From Hymenoscyphus infarciens (lineage: Eukaryota; Ascomycota; Leotiomycetes; Helotiales; Helotiaceae), in the NCBI GenBank assembly GCA_001414345.1, contig LLCB01000142.1:104495-168494 (forward strand): a stretch of 64,000 bases of DNA. Direction: 5' to 3'. The notes under the pieces were generated by a model. It was given only the letters and a program-made list of their open reading frames with translations. It was not told where the DNA came from and ran no database searches. Numbering within the stretch: the first letter of the stretch is position 1; every line of letters begins with the position of its first letter. The position numbers and the translations under genes are program-made. This document shows, one piece after another, positions 34,147 to 44,122 of the stretch.

Positions 34147-36003
34147 GCGTACTGGTTGATACTCTTCAAATTGCGGGGGTAATAAGGGGAACTGTCTGCC
34201 TGGGGCGAAGGCGATAAAGGTTGTTTAGAGAACTTCCTCAGGGGGATGTGGTGAATATTGTATTTGTTTCGGCGCTTCTTCATCTTTTTTTTTTCCAGCA
34301 TCGGTGTTTTGTGGTTTACGCATTTGCGATTGCCATCGGCAACCTGCTCATGGATGGAAGTAATCAAGAGGAGAGGAGAGGAGAGGAGAAAACGAATAAG
34401 AGATACCTAATGATGAGGAGATGATTTGATGATTGATCCTTGGGGGATTTTCCATGGGGGAGGGAAAAACTCTAGTGCTGGCCTTGGCATTAGAATGCAT
34501 AGTATAGTAAATACAAGGACATCGAATTCTAAGTTCCGGTTCAAGTTGATGATGTGGTGCCATTGTTTGCTGTTTTGTCGGGGAGGTTGTGGTTTAAATA
34601 AAGTTTTGTTCTCTACGTATTTCTGCAGCCCCCAATTTGACAACCCAGCCTGGTCAGCCACTTCAACGCCTCCTGTCAGCATTTCCCCGCATTGTCTCGA
34701 GCATCCAGCCTCGTCCTGACATTGATCCGTATCGACCGTGAGATTTCCCATCTTATTTTTCTCGCCATCGCTCTTCGTTCGGGCAAATCTCCTGTTGCCT
34801 TTGGTCCTTGCTCGTCGCTTTTTAACTCCAGTTTACCCCTAGCTTTCGAAAGCTTACTTGTGTCACAAGTTGTTATATTTCTGAATGGATTCGAATCTTT
34901 CCTCTTACCTCGTCCGAGGGGAAGTCTGGGTTTTGATATGAAAATGGGGCGGGGATGAACTAAGTTGGACAGGAAGAAGGTTTTATTTTGGGGGACTGGT
35001 TGATTCTTTTAAGGGAATGGAAGTGTATGGGGGTTCGAGAGAAGCTATTTGAATCCGCTTCTCTGAAATTTGAAAGCTGTTTTGTTTTATTTTTATGAAA
35101 TACATCCCTAAACTTTTTTGGGATAAGTGTGGAGGTCTCTTTCCTGTGGGTTGGTCGGTGTAATGCCGTTGTAGATATTACTCAACTTGTTTGGAACGAC
35201 GAAACTCCGTTGTCTAATAATGAAAAATCGGATGGATGATTTAATTCGAATGATCAAGCTTAGGCTGAGACAACGAGTTCTAAATGTTTAAGAATAACGC
35301 CGAGGGGTGTTCAAATTGACATGATTCCTTTCTTGGAATATATACTCTTAGTTTGACTTCTGCAATAGCAAAAATCAAACTACCTATAGCAGTGGGATAA
35401 AGTACCAAGGTCGAGATGGTGAATCTTCTTTATCTAGTTAGTTGTAGGAATGGAATCCGCCTAGTTCAGAGGAGCTTTCCAGATCAAATATTTGTTTTCC
35501 GCCTGGAACTAAATCAATCCTTCGCATTGGACAACTTGGCTCTTTTTGGAAATACAGACTAATTCTTCCCCCCGAACATCTACCTATCGGTCTTTGAACG
35601 TGAAAACTCTCCCTTGTATTTTCTTTGCGGTTGATCGCCTACTTTTTTGCCACGAGTATTCCCAAATTTCAAGATGTTCAAATCTGATTTCCTGTGAAGG
35701 TTGTTCTACATTGAAGAAGGGTTAGGTTACCGTAGGTATATGAGAGGAGTTTAGGTGTGAAGTCAGACAGCTTGAACTGGGCTTTGTTGTTGGAATTGCT
35801 GTCATTGCTGAGATTGCTGGGAATTTTGGGATCAAGGAATTGTAAGACGAGGTATTAGAATGCTTGTTAACAAGTCCGCTCTATTGATCATTGATAGTCT
35901 CGATTTTAAAGAACTGAATTTGTAAATAAGTGTTTTTCCATACGAGATCACCATGGTGGCTTTATTTCACCAGCTACCTGGTGGCCTTTCTAGATCATTC
36001 ACC
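34147..36003. other. Intergenic stretch of about 1.9 kb
   Basis: No gene is supported, and no frame of useful length exists from about 34960 onward. A GAGAG microsatellite lies at 34370-34390. Sequence is not strongly AT-biased, so it is not a RIP island. Confidence 0.4.
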
Positions 36004-36211
36004 AGGGGATGCAGGAATTCGTGACTGGCGAATAGTAGACCGACTCACCTCTGCTCCTTCTATTATTCATCTAAGACTTATTAAAGGAATTCTATTATCC
36101 TAAAAGTCTTAAGTAATTAAGATTTTAACACGTTTATTATTCTAAAGGAGTTAGAATAATTATAGAAGTATAAGTACTTCAAGAATACAGTCACGAATTC
36201 CTGCAGCCCCT
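36004..36211. mobile_element. 208-bp MITE-like element with about 23-bp inverted termini
   Basis: The left terminus is AGGGG, A, TGCAGGAATTCGTGACTG (from 36004). The right terminus (to 36211) is its complement with one mismatch. The interior is AT-rich and noncoding. No target duplication is obvious. The termini are unrelated to the Harbinger-like MITE, so this is a separate family. Confidence 0.65.
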
Positions 36212-36879
36212 AGGTAGTGATTGGTACCTCTCGTCAGAAATCTCATCTCCTCCAGATAAACCACAGAGAAACATGTTTACAACGCGCAGACGCTTCATGA
36301 AAAAGACAATCAAACCAACCCCCCAATTCAACTCCCCTTACATAATACCCCCACACGGGTACTTACAATACACCTACCATTTTTGAAAAAAATTAAGCCA
36401 CCTCTCCCGCATCCTCTACCCGTCCCTCCGACGGGGTTTCTCGCATCAGGATATATCCTTGTCTGGATTTCTTCCCCTCGGGTCAATTTCGAGATCTCCA
36501 CCCGGGATTAATTTATCCCAGAAAACAAGCGATACGATCTCATCCCAAAACACCCATTAATTCGCGGATAATTGGTTTCCCCACACTTTGCTTCCTTTCA
36601 CCTCACTGGACTGACAAGATTTTAGCTTTGAATTTCAGGAACTAAGCTTTTTTGAGGGGTCGGAGGGGCTTGTTCCGGGGTGTTTTTGGGGATGGTAATA
36701 TATTTTCGGGAGGAGTGACGATAGGGCGATGGGGTTTTTATAAAGTGAGAGGGTGAGAGGTTTATATATGATGGTGTATTTTCTTATTTCTGATCTGCGT
36801 TCTTTCGATTTTTGAATCTTCTGACTTTGTCCTGTACTTCAATTTTGGTTTTTGGTCCGTCTGGAAGTGAAAGTTCAAA
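36212..36879. other. Promoter region of the CE16 esterase gene
   Basis: No gene is supported. C-rich and then T-rich tracts precede the start codon at 36880. Confidence 0.35.
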
Positions 36880-38027
36880 ATGCAATCCACGATGTTCTCT
36901 TTAATAGCAACACTTCTCCTCTCAACTCCCACTCAAGGAGCTGCAATTGAGAGAGCTACCTGCGCGGCAACAACCAATTGGCCAGGTTGGACCAGAATAA
37001 AACATGCTTTCGTCTTGTAAATCTCCCCTCATCAATATTCTCACATCCGCAATCCCAAAAGAAAGTAACTGACGAAACCTCCCCAGCGGAGACTCCTACA
37101 CCCAAACCGGCTTCAACGAAACCCAGATCCAACCCACCCCCACAAACCCAATGGGCAACCCCCCTTACCCAGGCTGGACCTCTTCAAACGGCCCAAACTG
37201 GATCGACGACCTAACATACACATCAAATTCCCCCCTCCTCCTAACCTACAACCTCGCCTACGGCGGAGCAACCCTCGATTCCACCCTGGTTGCACCCTAC
37301 AAACCAGAGGTATCAAGTATCTCCAACCAAGTCAAGGATCTCTGGTACCCTGCCTACGCCTCGCACCCAACAACCGCACCCTGGACAGGGAAAGACACCC
37401 TCTTCGCATTCTGGGATGGTGTGAATGACGTTGGGAATTCGTGGTGGTTAGACACTGCGACTTTATACCCGAAGATCTTCACGGTTTGGAGAGGACTACT
37501 GGATTCTTTGTACAAAGAAGGAGCGAGGAACTTTGTGTTCCTTAATACGCCGCCAGTGGATAGGAGTCCCCTCGCGTTGGAAAATGATGCTGCGAGTCAG
37601 AAGAGTGAGAAGGATGCGATTGCGTACTGGAACGCGTTATTGGTTAACATGACGAGGACTTTTAAGACGGAGAACAAGGATATCAATGTTTTTTCTGTGG
37701 ATACGAATACGTTGTTCACGAGGGTTCTCGATAATCCGTCGAGTTTCAAGCAGACAAGTGGGTTGAAGATTACGGGGTACTGTGATGCTTATTCGAAGTG
37801 AGTCTCCCCTCTCCCTTGAATGAACAGGGAAGTGAATAGTAAGGAGAAGAAAGTTTGCTAATGATATCTCTAGTGGCACACCCGCTCAAGACACTTTGAT
37901 TGCGAGTTGTGGTGTGCCTGTCAATCAGTACTTCTGGTTGAACACTTTACACCCCACACCACCTATGCACGAAGTTGTAGCGTTGGGCGTTGCGAATCAG
38001 CTGAAGGTGGGACCCAACATTTGTTAG
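36880..38027 (+). CDS. Secreted GDSL/SGNH esterase, CE16-like acetylesterase
   Basis: Three exons, 36880-37016, 37087-37797 and 37874-38027, join in phase into 333 aa. A signal peptide (MQSTMFSLIATLLLSTPTQG) precedes the SGNH blocks: block I FGDSYTQTGF (catalytic Ser), block II AYGGATLD, block III FWDGVNDVG (Asn), and block V NTLHPT with the catalytic His near the C terminus. CE16 enzymes remove acetyl groups from non-reducing ends of hemicellulose oligosaccharides, which would fit a plant-biomass-associated life. The residue usually shown as Asp three before the His is Asn here (NTLH). Confidence 0.9.
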
Positions 38028-39111
38028 ACTTTCTTGTGAGAATAGTTGGGGATCTGTAAATACGGGAATGCTTGCTTCTTGTGTCTTGTATATATTGAGT
38101 AAAATGAACATATGGGATATTTTCGGTGTTGAAAAGTAAATGCCATTGATATACCTAATTCTTGAATGGGAGAAGCGTACCGCTTGAGAGGCCTCTCGTT
38201 AGGTGCAACTTTTAGAGACTCGGATAAAATTATCGCTCGAGAGTTCTCGGCAGCTTGGGTGATAATGGTGTAATCCTACCAAGGCCAACACAACAACGCT
38301 ACAGAAACTTAAAAGTGAAGAAGCGAAGCGAGGGGGGGGGGAAATATGTGTTAAATTTAATAGACGTCCCGGGGTCTTGAAGAGCAAGCCGCAAAAGAAA
38401 AACAGAGTGATTGTTAACACTAATTGACAACCGATTTTTCAAGCAATTTGTCTACCAAGCCAGACAAAGACGACGAGTAAAAGGTAAATTCTGGTAAATG
38501 GCAGTAAACAGCAATGAAAAATTCCCGAGTTATTACCACTCAACAAGGAGCGTTCACAATAGAGCGAGTTCGCCGGTATGTTCAATCCAAACAAAACCGG
38601 CTAACGGCAGCCGAAGAAAACAAGCCTTTTGGCTGACCTCCTGCATGGGCCACAATCATGAGAAGAACGAATGATAAGCTCGTTATTTCTCAGCTTGTCA
38701 GGATATGCGGAGTCAAATCCAATTCTTTGCTAGAGCTAGGTACCGTTGACGTGTGGTTCTGTTTGCACTAAAACGGGCGTTGAAAAGGCCGGATAAATCG
38801 GCCAATGAGAAGGCGGGAAAAGGCCACGCGACGAATCAGCGAGCGCATAATGCTGACCTTTCCCCTCCAAAGAAATGGTAGCAACAATCTTCCTCCAAAG
38901 AGCACTGCACTGCACTGCATAATTGCGCAGCTTCTTCATAACCACAAGCATGGTACATGGAAAGATATTCCACGATCCTGCGGTATCTATTCAACTTCAA
39001 GATCGCAACGACCTTGGACACTTCGGAGCGCAAAACCACAATTCCTTTGAATCAGCGCCTTCTCAATCCACACTCCGCAAACGAAGACGACCAATCCACC
39101 CCATTGAAGCA
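38028..39111. promoter_or_regulatory. CCC1 upstream region with adjacent GATAA and CCAAT motifs
   Basis: A GATAA (38792-38796) is followed 5 bp later by CCAAT (38802-38806), about 305-320 bp upstream of the preferred CCC1 start. In aspergilli the vacuolar iron transporter gene is controlled by the CCAAT-binding complex with HapX and by GATA factor SreA, so the pair is suggestive. The frame of CCC1 stays open upstream through an ATG at 38950, which is an alternative start. Confidence 0.3.
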
Positions 39112-40118
39112 ATGTCTTTAGTTGCGGTCAAGAACCTCTTTTTCCATCGCAAGCTGGTGCAGAATGACCAGTCCTCTCCAGCTCGCCCATATACTGGCCC
39201 CTTGGGTTGGAACAGCAGCTCCGAGCAACCCCTCCTCCCGAACAATCCCACCAGATTCGACGAACCCGACGAGAATTCTGATATCGAGTCGCAACATACG
39301 GCAGTTGGCACATCAGAGAACCCATTCGGCAACCTCCACGTCGGATTTGGCCCCATCATCCGGGATTTTACAATCGGTCTCTCCGACGGTCTCACGGTTC
39401 CTTTCGCCCTTACTGCTGGTCTATCCGCACTAGGAAGGACTGATGTCGTTATATATGGAGGCATCGCCGAGATTATCGCAGGAGCTATCTCGATGGGTTT
39501 GGGAGGATGGTTGGGTGCGAAGAGTGAACTGTAAGCTTTTGCATCGCTTGGAGAAAGATATCTGTTAGCTAACTTTCCCAAAGAGCAGAACATATGGCCT
39601 TACGGGAGAAGGTTACCGAACTTGTCCTCAACAAACCCGAGTTCATCCCTGATACTATCAAAGACATCTTCAAGCCATATAACTTCCCAGACGAACTGAT
39701 CAACAATATCACGTCCAACCTCACAACCCCCGATACTGCCAACAAGCCCAACCACGACAAGACCATCAACTTCCTCTTGAGCTTCAAGTATGATTCCTCC
39801 AAGCCAGATGATTCGCGTGCCATCCAATCCGCTGCCACCATCGGTCTCGCATATCTCCTCGGTGGTTTCCTCCCTCTGATCCCCTACTTCTTTGTCGAGG
39901 CAGACGAAGTCCTCGAAGCCTTGTATATTTCCATCGGCGTCATGGTCTCGGCGCTTTTTGCATTCGGTTATTCCAAGACATGTGTTTTTGTGGGATGGAA
40001 GAGTGGTGCGAGCATTAAAGCTGGCTGCGTTGGTGGAATCGAGATGGTCATCGTTGGAGGACTCGCCGCGTTGGCAGCGATGGGACTCGTCAAGCTATTG
40101 AGCCCTGATGGCGCGTAG
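39112..40118 (+). CDS. CCC1: CCC1/VIT-family vacuolar iron (manganese) transporter
   Basis: Two exons, 39112-39530 and 39584-40118, join in phase into 317 aa, the expected size. Five helices of the VIT fold can be placed: IRDFTIGLSDGLTVPFALTA, VIYGGIAEIIAGAISMGLGG, a Glu-rich cytosolic metal-binding stretch after GAKSEL, AATIGLAYLLGGFLPLIPYF, ALYISIGVMVSALFAFGYS and GGIEMVIVGGLAALAAMG. The DGLTVPFALTAGLSA block and the Glu residues in the membrane-proximal helix are family hallmarks. The protein moves cytosolic Fe2+ (and Mn2+) into the vacuole to prevent toxicity. The start at MSLVAVKNLFF matches fungal homologues; an in-frame ATG 162 nt upstream would add a basic extension. Confidence 0.92.
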
Positions 40119-40487
40119 GATACTGTGACGGCGGGTATGATGTAAATGACTTATGAGGCTTATTGGGATCGCATTTGTACATTGCTCTGGCGTTTGTGGG
40201 AGCTCTCAGGTTCGATTGAGCATCTTGTTGGGACTTTAGGTAGACAGCATCAAAATTGGGAGGATAATGGTTTTTGGATCAACTCGGCAGAGTCATGAAT
40301 AATACGGAACGATAAGCTTTCCTTCCAAAGTCGGTTTTTGCTGTCTTTCAATTGAAGTGAAAAGGAAAGCGTGGGTCGATGATACGTGAACCTCTGTTTA
40401 CTGTGCCTGAAGAGCTATTTAACCGCAGACGGACCGAAGGGGTTTCTCCCGTCTGATATTATTTTTAATGTATCACTCCTTTTACCT

Positions 40488-41000
40488 TCAGGTTATCCAG
40501 AATCTCCTCATGTAAAACCACCACCCAATTCTTATCAGCAGTAAATGGTTAAATGTAAGATGGTTCTCCTCCTGACCAGGAACCGCTGCTGTGATCAATG
40601 TCTGGAGCTCAGCATACTTGGATTCCGATGGGTTGATCCACAGATGAACACCTCCCTTCTCAACATCTACGTTGAAATGCGTGTAAGTATCCGAACCAGG
40701 TGTATCTCCACCAGCAAGTACGGGCTTCTTCCACATATCAATTTAAGTAGTAACCGCCGCCCATTTCCCAGAGTACCAAGTGGCCGGAGTCTAAAGATAA
40801 GTACCGAATTGCAAGTCCAAATTCGCAGTCTGGTTACACGTCCCATCAATAATCTGTTTGCGAGAGGTAGTAATTTGCCCCGTCGTAACATTTTTTTATC
40901 ATAGTCGCAATACCAAGAACATTCTCAGGCATGACATTGTATCCGTACTTGGGGTCAGACATGACCATCCTCACCATTTCGTCGTTCGCCAAAGTATGGT
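40488..41000 (-). pseudogene. Broken protein-coding gene (several frameshifts and stops), family uncertain
   Basis: Coherent protein-like pieces appear on the minus strand in changing frames: ANDEMVRMVMSDPKYGYNV and MPENVLGIATMI (about 40995-40905), then ITTSRKQIIDGTCNQTANLD (about 40880-40820), then TPATWYSGKWAAV, and then MWKKPVLAGGDTPGSDTYTH and GGVHLWINPSESKYAELQTL (40736-40580). Stops and frame changes separate them, without matching splice sites at every break. The pieces look like a once-contiguous secreted or metabolic protein but I do not recognise the family. Confidence 0.45.
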
Positions 41001-41107
41001 CTCCAATTTAGTTGGGTGAGTTTGTGTTGGGAGCGATGTATTTTTCTTTTTGTATTCAGGAAGGAAACGGGGAGCGAATAAACGAGAGGAGAGGGCTTGC
41101 GAGGGAC

Positions 41108-41235
41108 ATTGAAAGTGGCAGTCAATACATCAGGTTCGTACCTGCCTATCGAGTTCAAAATGTTCATTGTTCCAAATATCTAGGGAAATTTAGATTAATT
41201 ACCCTAAAAACTCGGAACAATATAGAATACTTATT
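41108..41235 (+). repeat. GGTTCGTACC dispersed repeat, copy 6 (plus orientation)
   Basis: Order of blocks: AAAGTGGCAGTCAATACATC, AGGTTCGTACCTGCCTAT, GTTCATTGTTCCAAATATCT, AGGGAAATTTAGATTAATTA, CCCTAAAAACTCGGAACAAT. This copy shows that the tail is itself an imperfect inverted repeat (ATTGTTCC.TAGGG against CCCTA.GGAACAAT). Confidence 0.65.
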
Positions 41236-41360
41236 CGGGTATGTAGAATAATCAAGTTTTATTGTTTTAAGGTAATATCGAAGCCGAGCGTTCTGTATTG
41301 CTTGAATTTCTACGACGCTAGGAAAATAAACTTTCTTTGATTGGCTATCTTATTCTTTGT

Positions 41361-42803
41361 TCAAGAGTCCCAAATGGGTCCAAAGGCTGGAACACCTCTA
41401 CTTTCCATCTCATAAACAAAATGCTTTGTCAAGGCCTTATTGCTAACAATGAAAATAGCCTCCGCCTTCTCCTCAACATACAAGCTATACGCCAAAGCTA
41501 CCAAGTCTTTCCTACCCACGGCTTGAGTATCGATAATCACAGCCCGTTCATCGACGTTCAAAACCTGGTCGCAAATTTCATTACCAAAAGTATGGCGTGG
41601 TTCCGGTGCACTCCAAAGGACTCGACATTTCGTAGCTGGTATATTCATCATGGTTCCTAAACAAGGACATATCCCCGAGCCCGTGGCCACAATGATCACT
41701 CGTCGAAAGAGTTGTGCCATGCAAAGAACACCGACAGTGGGGATTCCGCGAGTGTAGTAGGCTTTCATGGGATTATTGACTGCGCGGCCAGTCCAATCAC
41801 CTGCGTTGGAAACTATGAGGGATCCTCCTTTGCCATCTGGAGATGGGATACAGGCGAAAGAATGCCATTCTTTGAGAGGTGCATCTGCGATGTGATAAAC
41901 GACACAATTCGAGACTTTCTCATTGAGATGCAAGCGAATTGCATGCACACCAACTCCAAGACGCTCAGGTTTTATTTCGAGTCGACGAAGACGCATCCAA
42001 GGAAGTGCAACATGGAAACAAGTTCCAATGAGGAGCCAAAAAGCCGGGAGTTTGGTGAGAACAGCTCCAGGTGAGGATGGTCCTGCTTGGTGGCCGAGAG
42101 CTCGAGTAAAGAGCCAAAGTTCTGGCCAGAAAAGACCTAGCACCAACCATCCCCCGAATCGATGAATGATTTCGAATGTATTATGCCTCGAGGCTCGGAT
42201 CAAAGGATATGCCGCGATAATCATAGCCCAAAGAATGGTAATAACGATAAAAGTACACATTATGATGAGAGGATCCGCAATCCTCAGAGTAACAAATTCC
42301 CACACCAATATCGCCGAAAGCAAAGAAAACCACAAGACAGAACATATCGCTGTCCCACTATGTATGCCTCCATATTCATATATTTTGGCAAGTGATCTCC
42401 GAAATCGAAGTGGCGCTGAAAACGGAACCCACAAACAAATTCTAAACAGAAGATTGATGATATAATCTTGTCGTATCAAAGCAGCGATAAACATATTGAG
42501 TGCGAAAGCTGTCGAGATATCAACGAGAAGGGGAGAATATTTCGATCTCCGACGCATAGTGAGGATTCGGTGGCCTTGCCAGACGTTGATTACGAAGACT
42601 GCTAAGAATATTCGGCGGTAGACTCCGAATATTGTGTATCTCGCGAATCGAAGGAAGCGACCTTTCGGTGGGAGGGGAATTGTCGGATAGTCGGGTTCTG
42701 GGGACTTTGGTTCGTGATTTCCAGGATCTTCGAGGAAGGGAATGGATTCTGTTGCTTTTTTGTCCACCCTGTATGGGTCCATTTCCAAATCTCTGGAAGT
42801 CAT
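41361..42803 (-). CDS. TmpA-like membrane flavoprotein (ferric-reductase-type fold)
   Basis: A single 480-aa exon read from ATG 42803. After a 60-residue cytosolic head come about six hydrophobic helices (IFGVYRRIFLAVFVINVW, LLVDISTAFALNMFIAALI, SGTAICSVLWFSLLSAILVW, IIMCTFIVITILWAMIIAA, FGGWLVLGLFWPELWLF, FWLLIGTCFHVALPWM) and a C-terminal reductase-like half with SNAGDWTGRAV and VIIVATGSGICPCLGTMM (NAD-binding-like), ending in GVPAFGPIWDS. This is the layout of Aspergillus TmpA, a membrane flavoprotein regulating conidiation, and of the C-terminal half of TmpL. Catalysis is presumed FAD/NAD(P)H redox. The bis-His heme ligands of true ferric reductases are not evident. Confidence 0.75.
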   Translation of the reverse strand: MTSRDLEMDPYRVDKKATESIPFLEDPGNHEPKSPEPDYPTIPLPPKGRFLRFARYTIFGVYRRIFLAVFVINVWQGHRILTMRRRSKYSPLLVDISTAFALNMFIAALIRQDYIINLLFRICLWVPFSAPLRFRRSLAKIYEYGGIHSGTAICSVLWFSLLSAILVWEFVTLRIADPLIIMCTFIVITILWAMIIAAYPLIRASRHNTFEIIHRFGGWLVLGLFWPELWLFTRALGHQAGPSSPGAVLTKLPAFWLLIGTCFHVALPWMRLRRLEIKPERLGVGVHAIRLHLNEKVSNCVVYHIADAPLKEWHSFACIPSPDGKGGSLIVSNAGDWTGRAVNNPMKAYYTRGIPTVGVLCMAQLFRRVIIVATGSGICPCLGTMMNIPATKCRVLWSAPEPRHTFGNEICDQVLNVDERAVIIDTQAVGRKDLVALAYSLYVEEKAEAIFIVSNKALTKHFVYEMESRGVPAFGPIWDS

Positions 42804-44122
42804 TGTTTCCAACTACAATAAGCGGCCTTTCGGGGTACTGGCAATCTCGAGATTTCGGTCTGCAACAATCGTGGATCCGTAGGGATGCAATTGAAGAGAA
42901 GGGACTCGTCGTCTTCGAATTTTGCGAGATTTCGACGCTATTTCTCAATCTTTAAGGAGCCCATGGACCCCAATACGAGTGTGTTCCCTGCAGATTTCCC
43001 CTTCAGCATCAATCACAACCTCTTCGCACCATATCGCGTACCAGGAAAAAAAGACGAGAAATAAAACACGGCGGAAAGCGAGCGAAAGAGTTGAACCAGG
43101 AGGAGGAGAGGTACATTCTGAAAAGGGCTGCTCTCCAAGATTGGAGATTATGTCACTTCTTACGGGTGTCTTGGAGCCCCCTGACAGAAAAAGCAAAAAA
43201 ACCTATGTCTTGGAAGCGAGTGTTGTTTTGGGTTTCTGCCGGGCGGTGCAAGCCGCCGCGTCAAGGACAATTATACGGTGATTGGATGTTACTAGCTGAT
43301 GTAACTTCTTAATTACTTACTAGACAAGACCCCTTTTTGTGAGTAGTAAATCTGAATCAACTATATTGTGCTAAATTTTTCGGAACACTGAAATTGGGCT
43401 AACAAAGTTACAGAAAATAATGGGAAAGCATACGATTATTCGATAGGTGGACATTTAATGAGTCTTTTGTATACAACCAACAGGTACTTCAGCAGTAATT
43501 TGGCAATAAATTCGCACCAAACGATGATTACGGTCTTCTCGATATGCACCACAAATCATTTTTTCCAGTCACCAATTCTAGTCAATGATTGTGGAGGTGA
43601 GGTTGAGCTTCATTATGAAAGTGGTCTTGTGCCCACTTGGGCGGGTGTCCTGAGGTTCGATATAACACCTTTCAAGCCCCTACAAAATGGCATTGTCTGG
43701 GTTCATTGTCCTAATCTATTTCTATGATAAGAAAAAAAATCTCAGCATCTCCTTTTTACATTGTACGGTCCTTGAAAGGTTTCTCCTTGTCCTTTTCCTA
43801 GCCCCTCTTTCGGACAAAGCCCTCATTGTTACTTTCTACTTTTGCATTATATTCTTTATAGTCTTCTCCTTGCGCTTTTACAATTCCATATCTGGACAAA
43901 GCCTTTGTTATTAGTAAGTACATAAGTAGATTGTTTCGAGTCTGTTCTAATTGTTTTTTTTTCCAGATAATAATTTTTTCACGATACTCTATTACCACAA
44001 TCAAAATACAAACACAACAAAATCAGTACATCACAACCAAGACCATACGACAAATACACCACCTACAACTTTTATAGCACATTTACAAGTTTAAATCAAC
44101 AAACCACATCAATACAATCGAA
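42804..44122. other. Divergent intergenic region between the TmpA-like and first amidoligase genes
   Basis: No gene is supported; the frames at 42520-43312 are shadows of the TmpA-like gene or random. A T-rich then A-rich segment at 43900-44110 directly precedes the amidoligase start. Confidence 0.4.

Noticed and set aside
42520..43312. Several frames on both strands around the TmpA-like gene start
   Set aside because: They overlap the TmpA-like reading frame or lack features; shadows.
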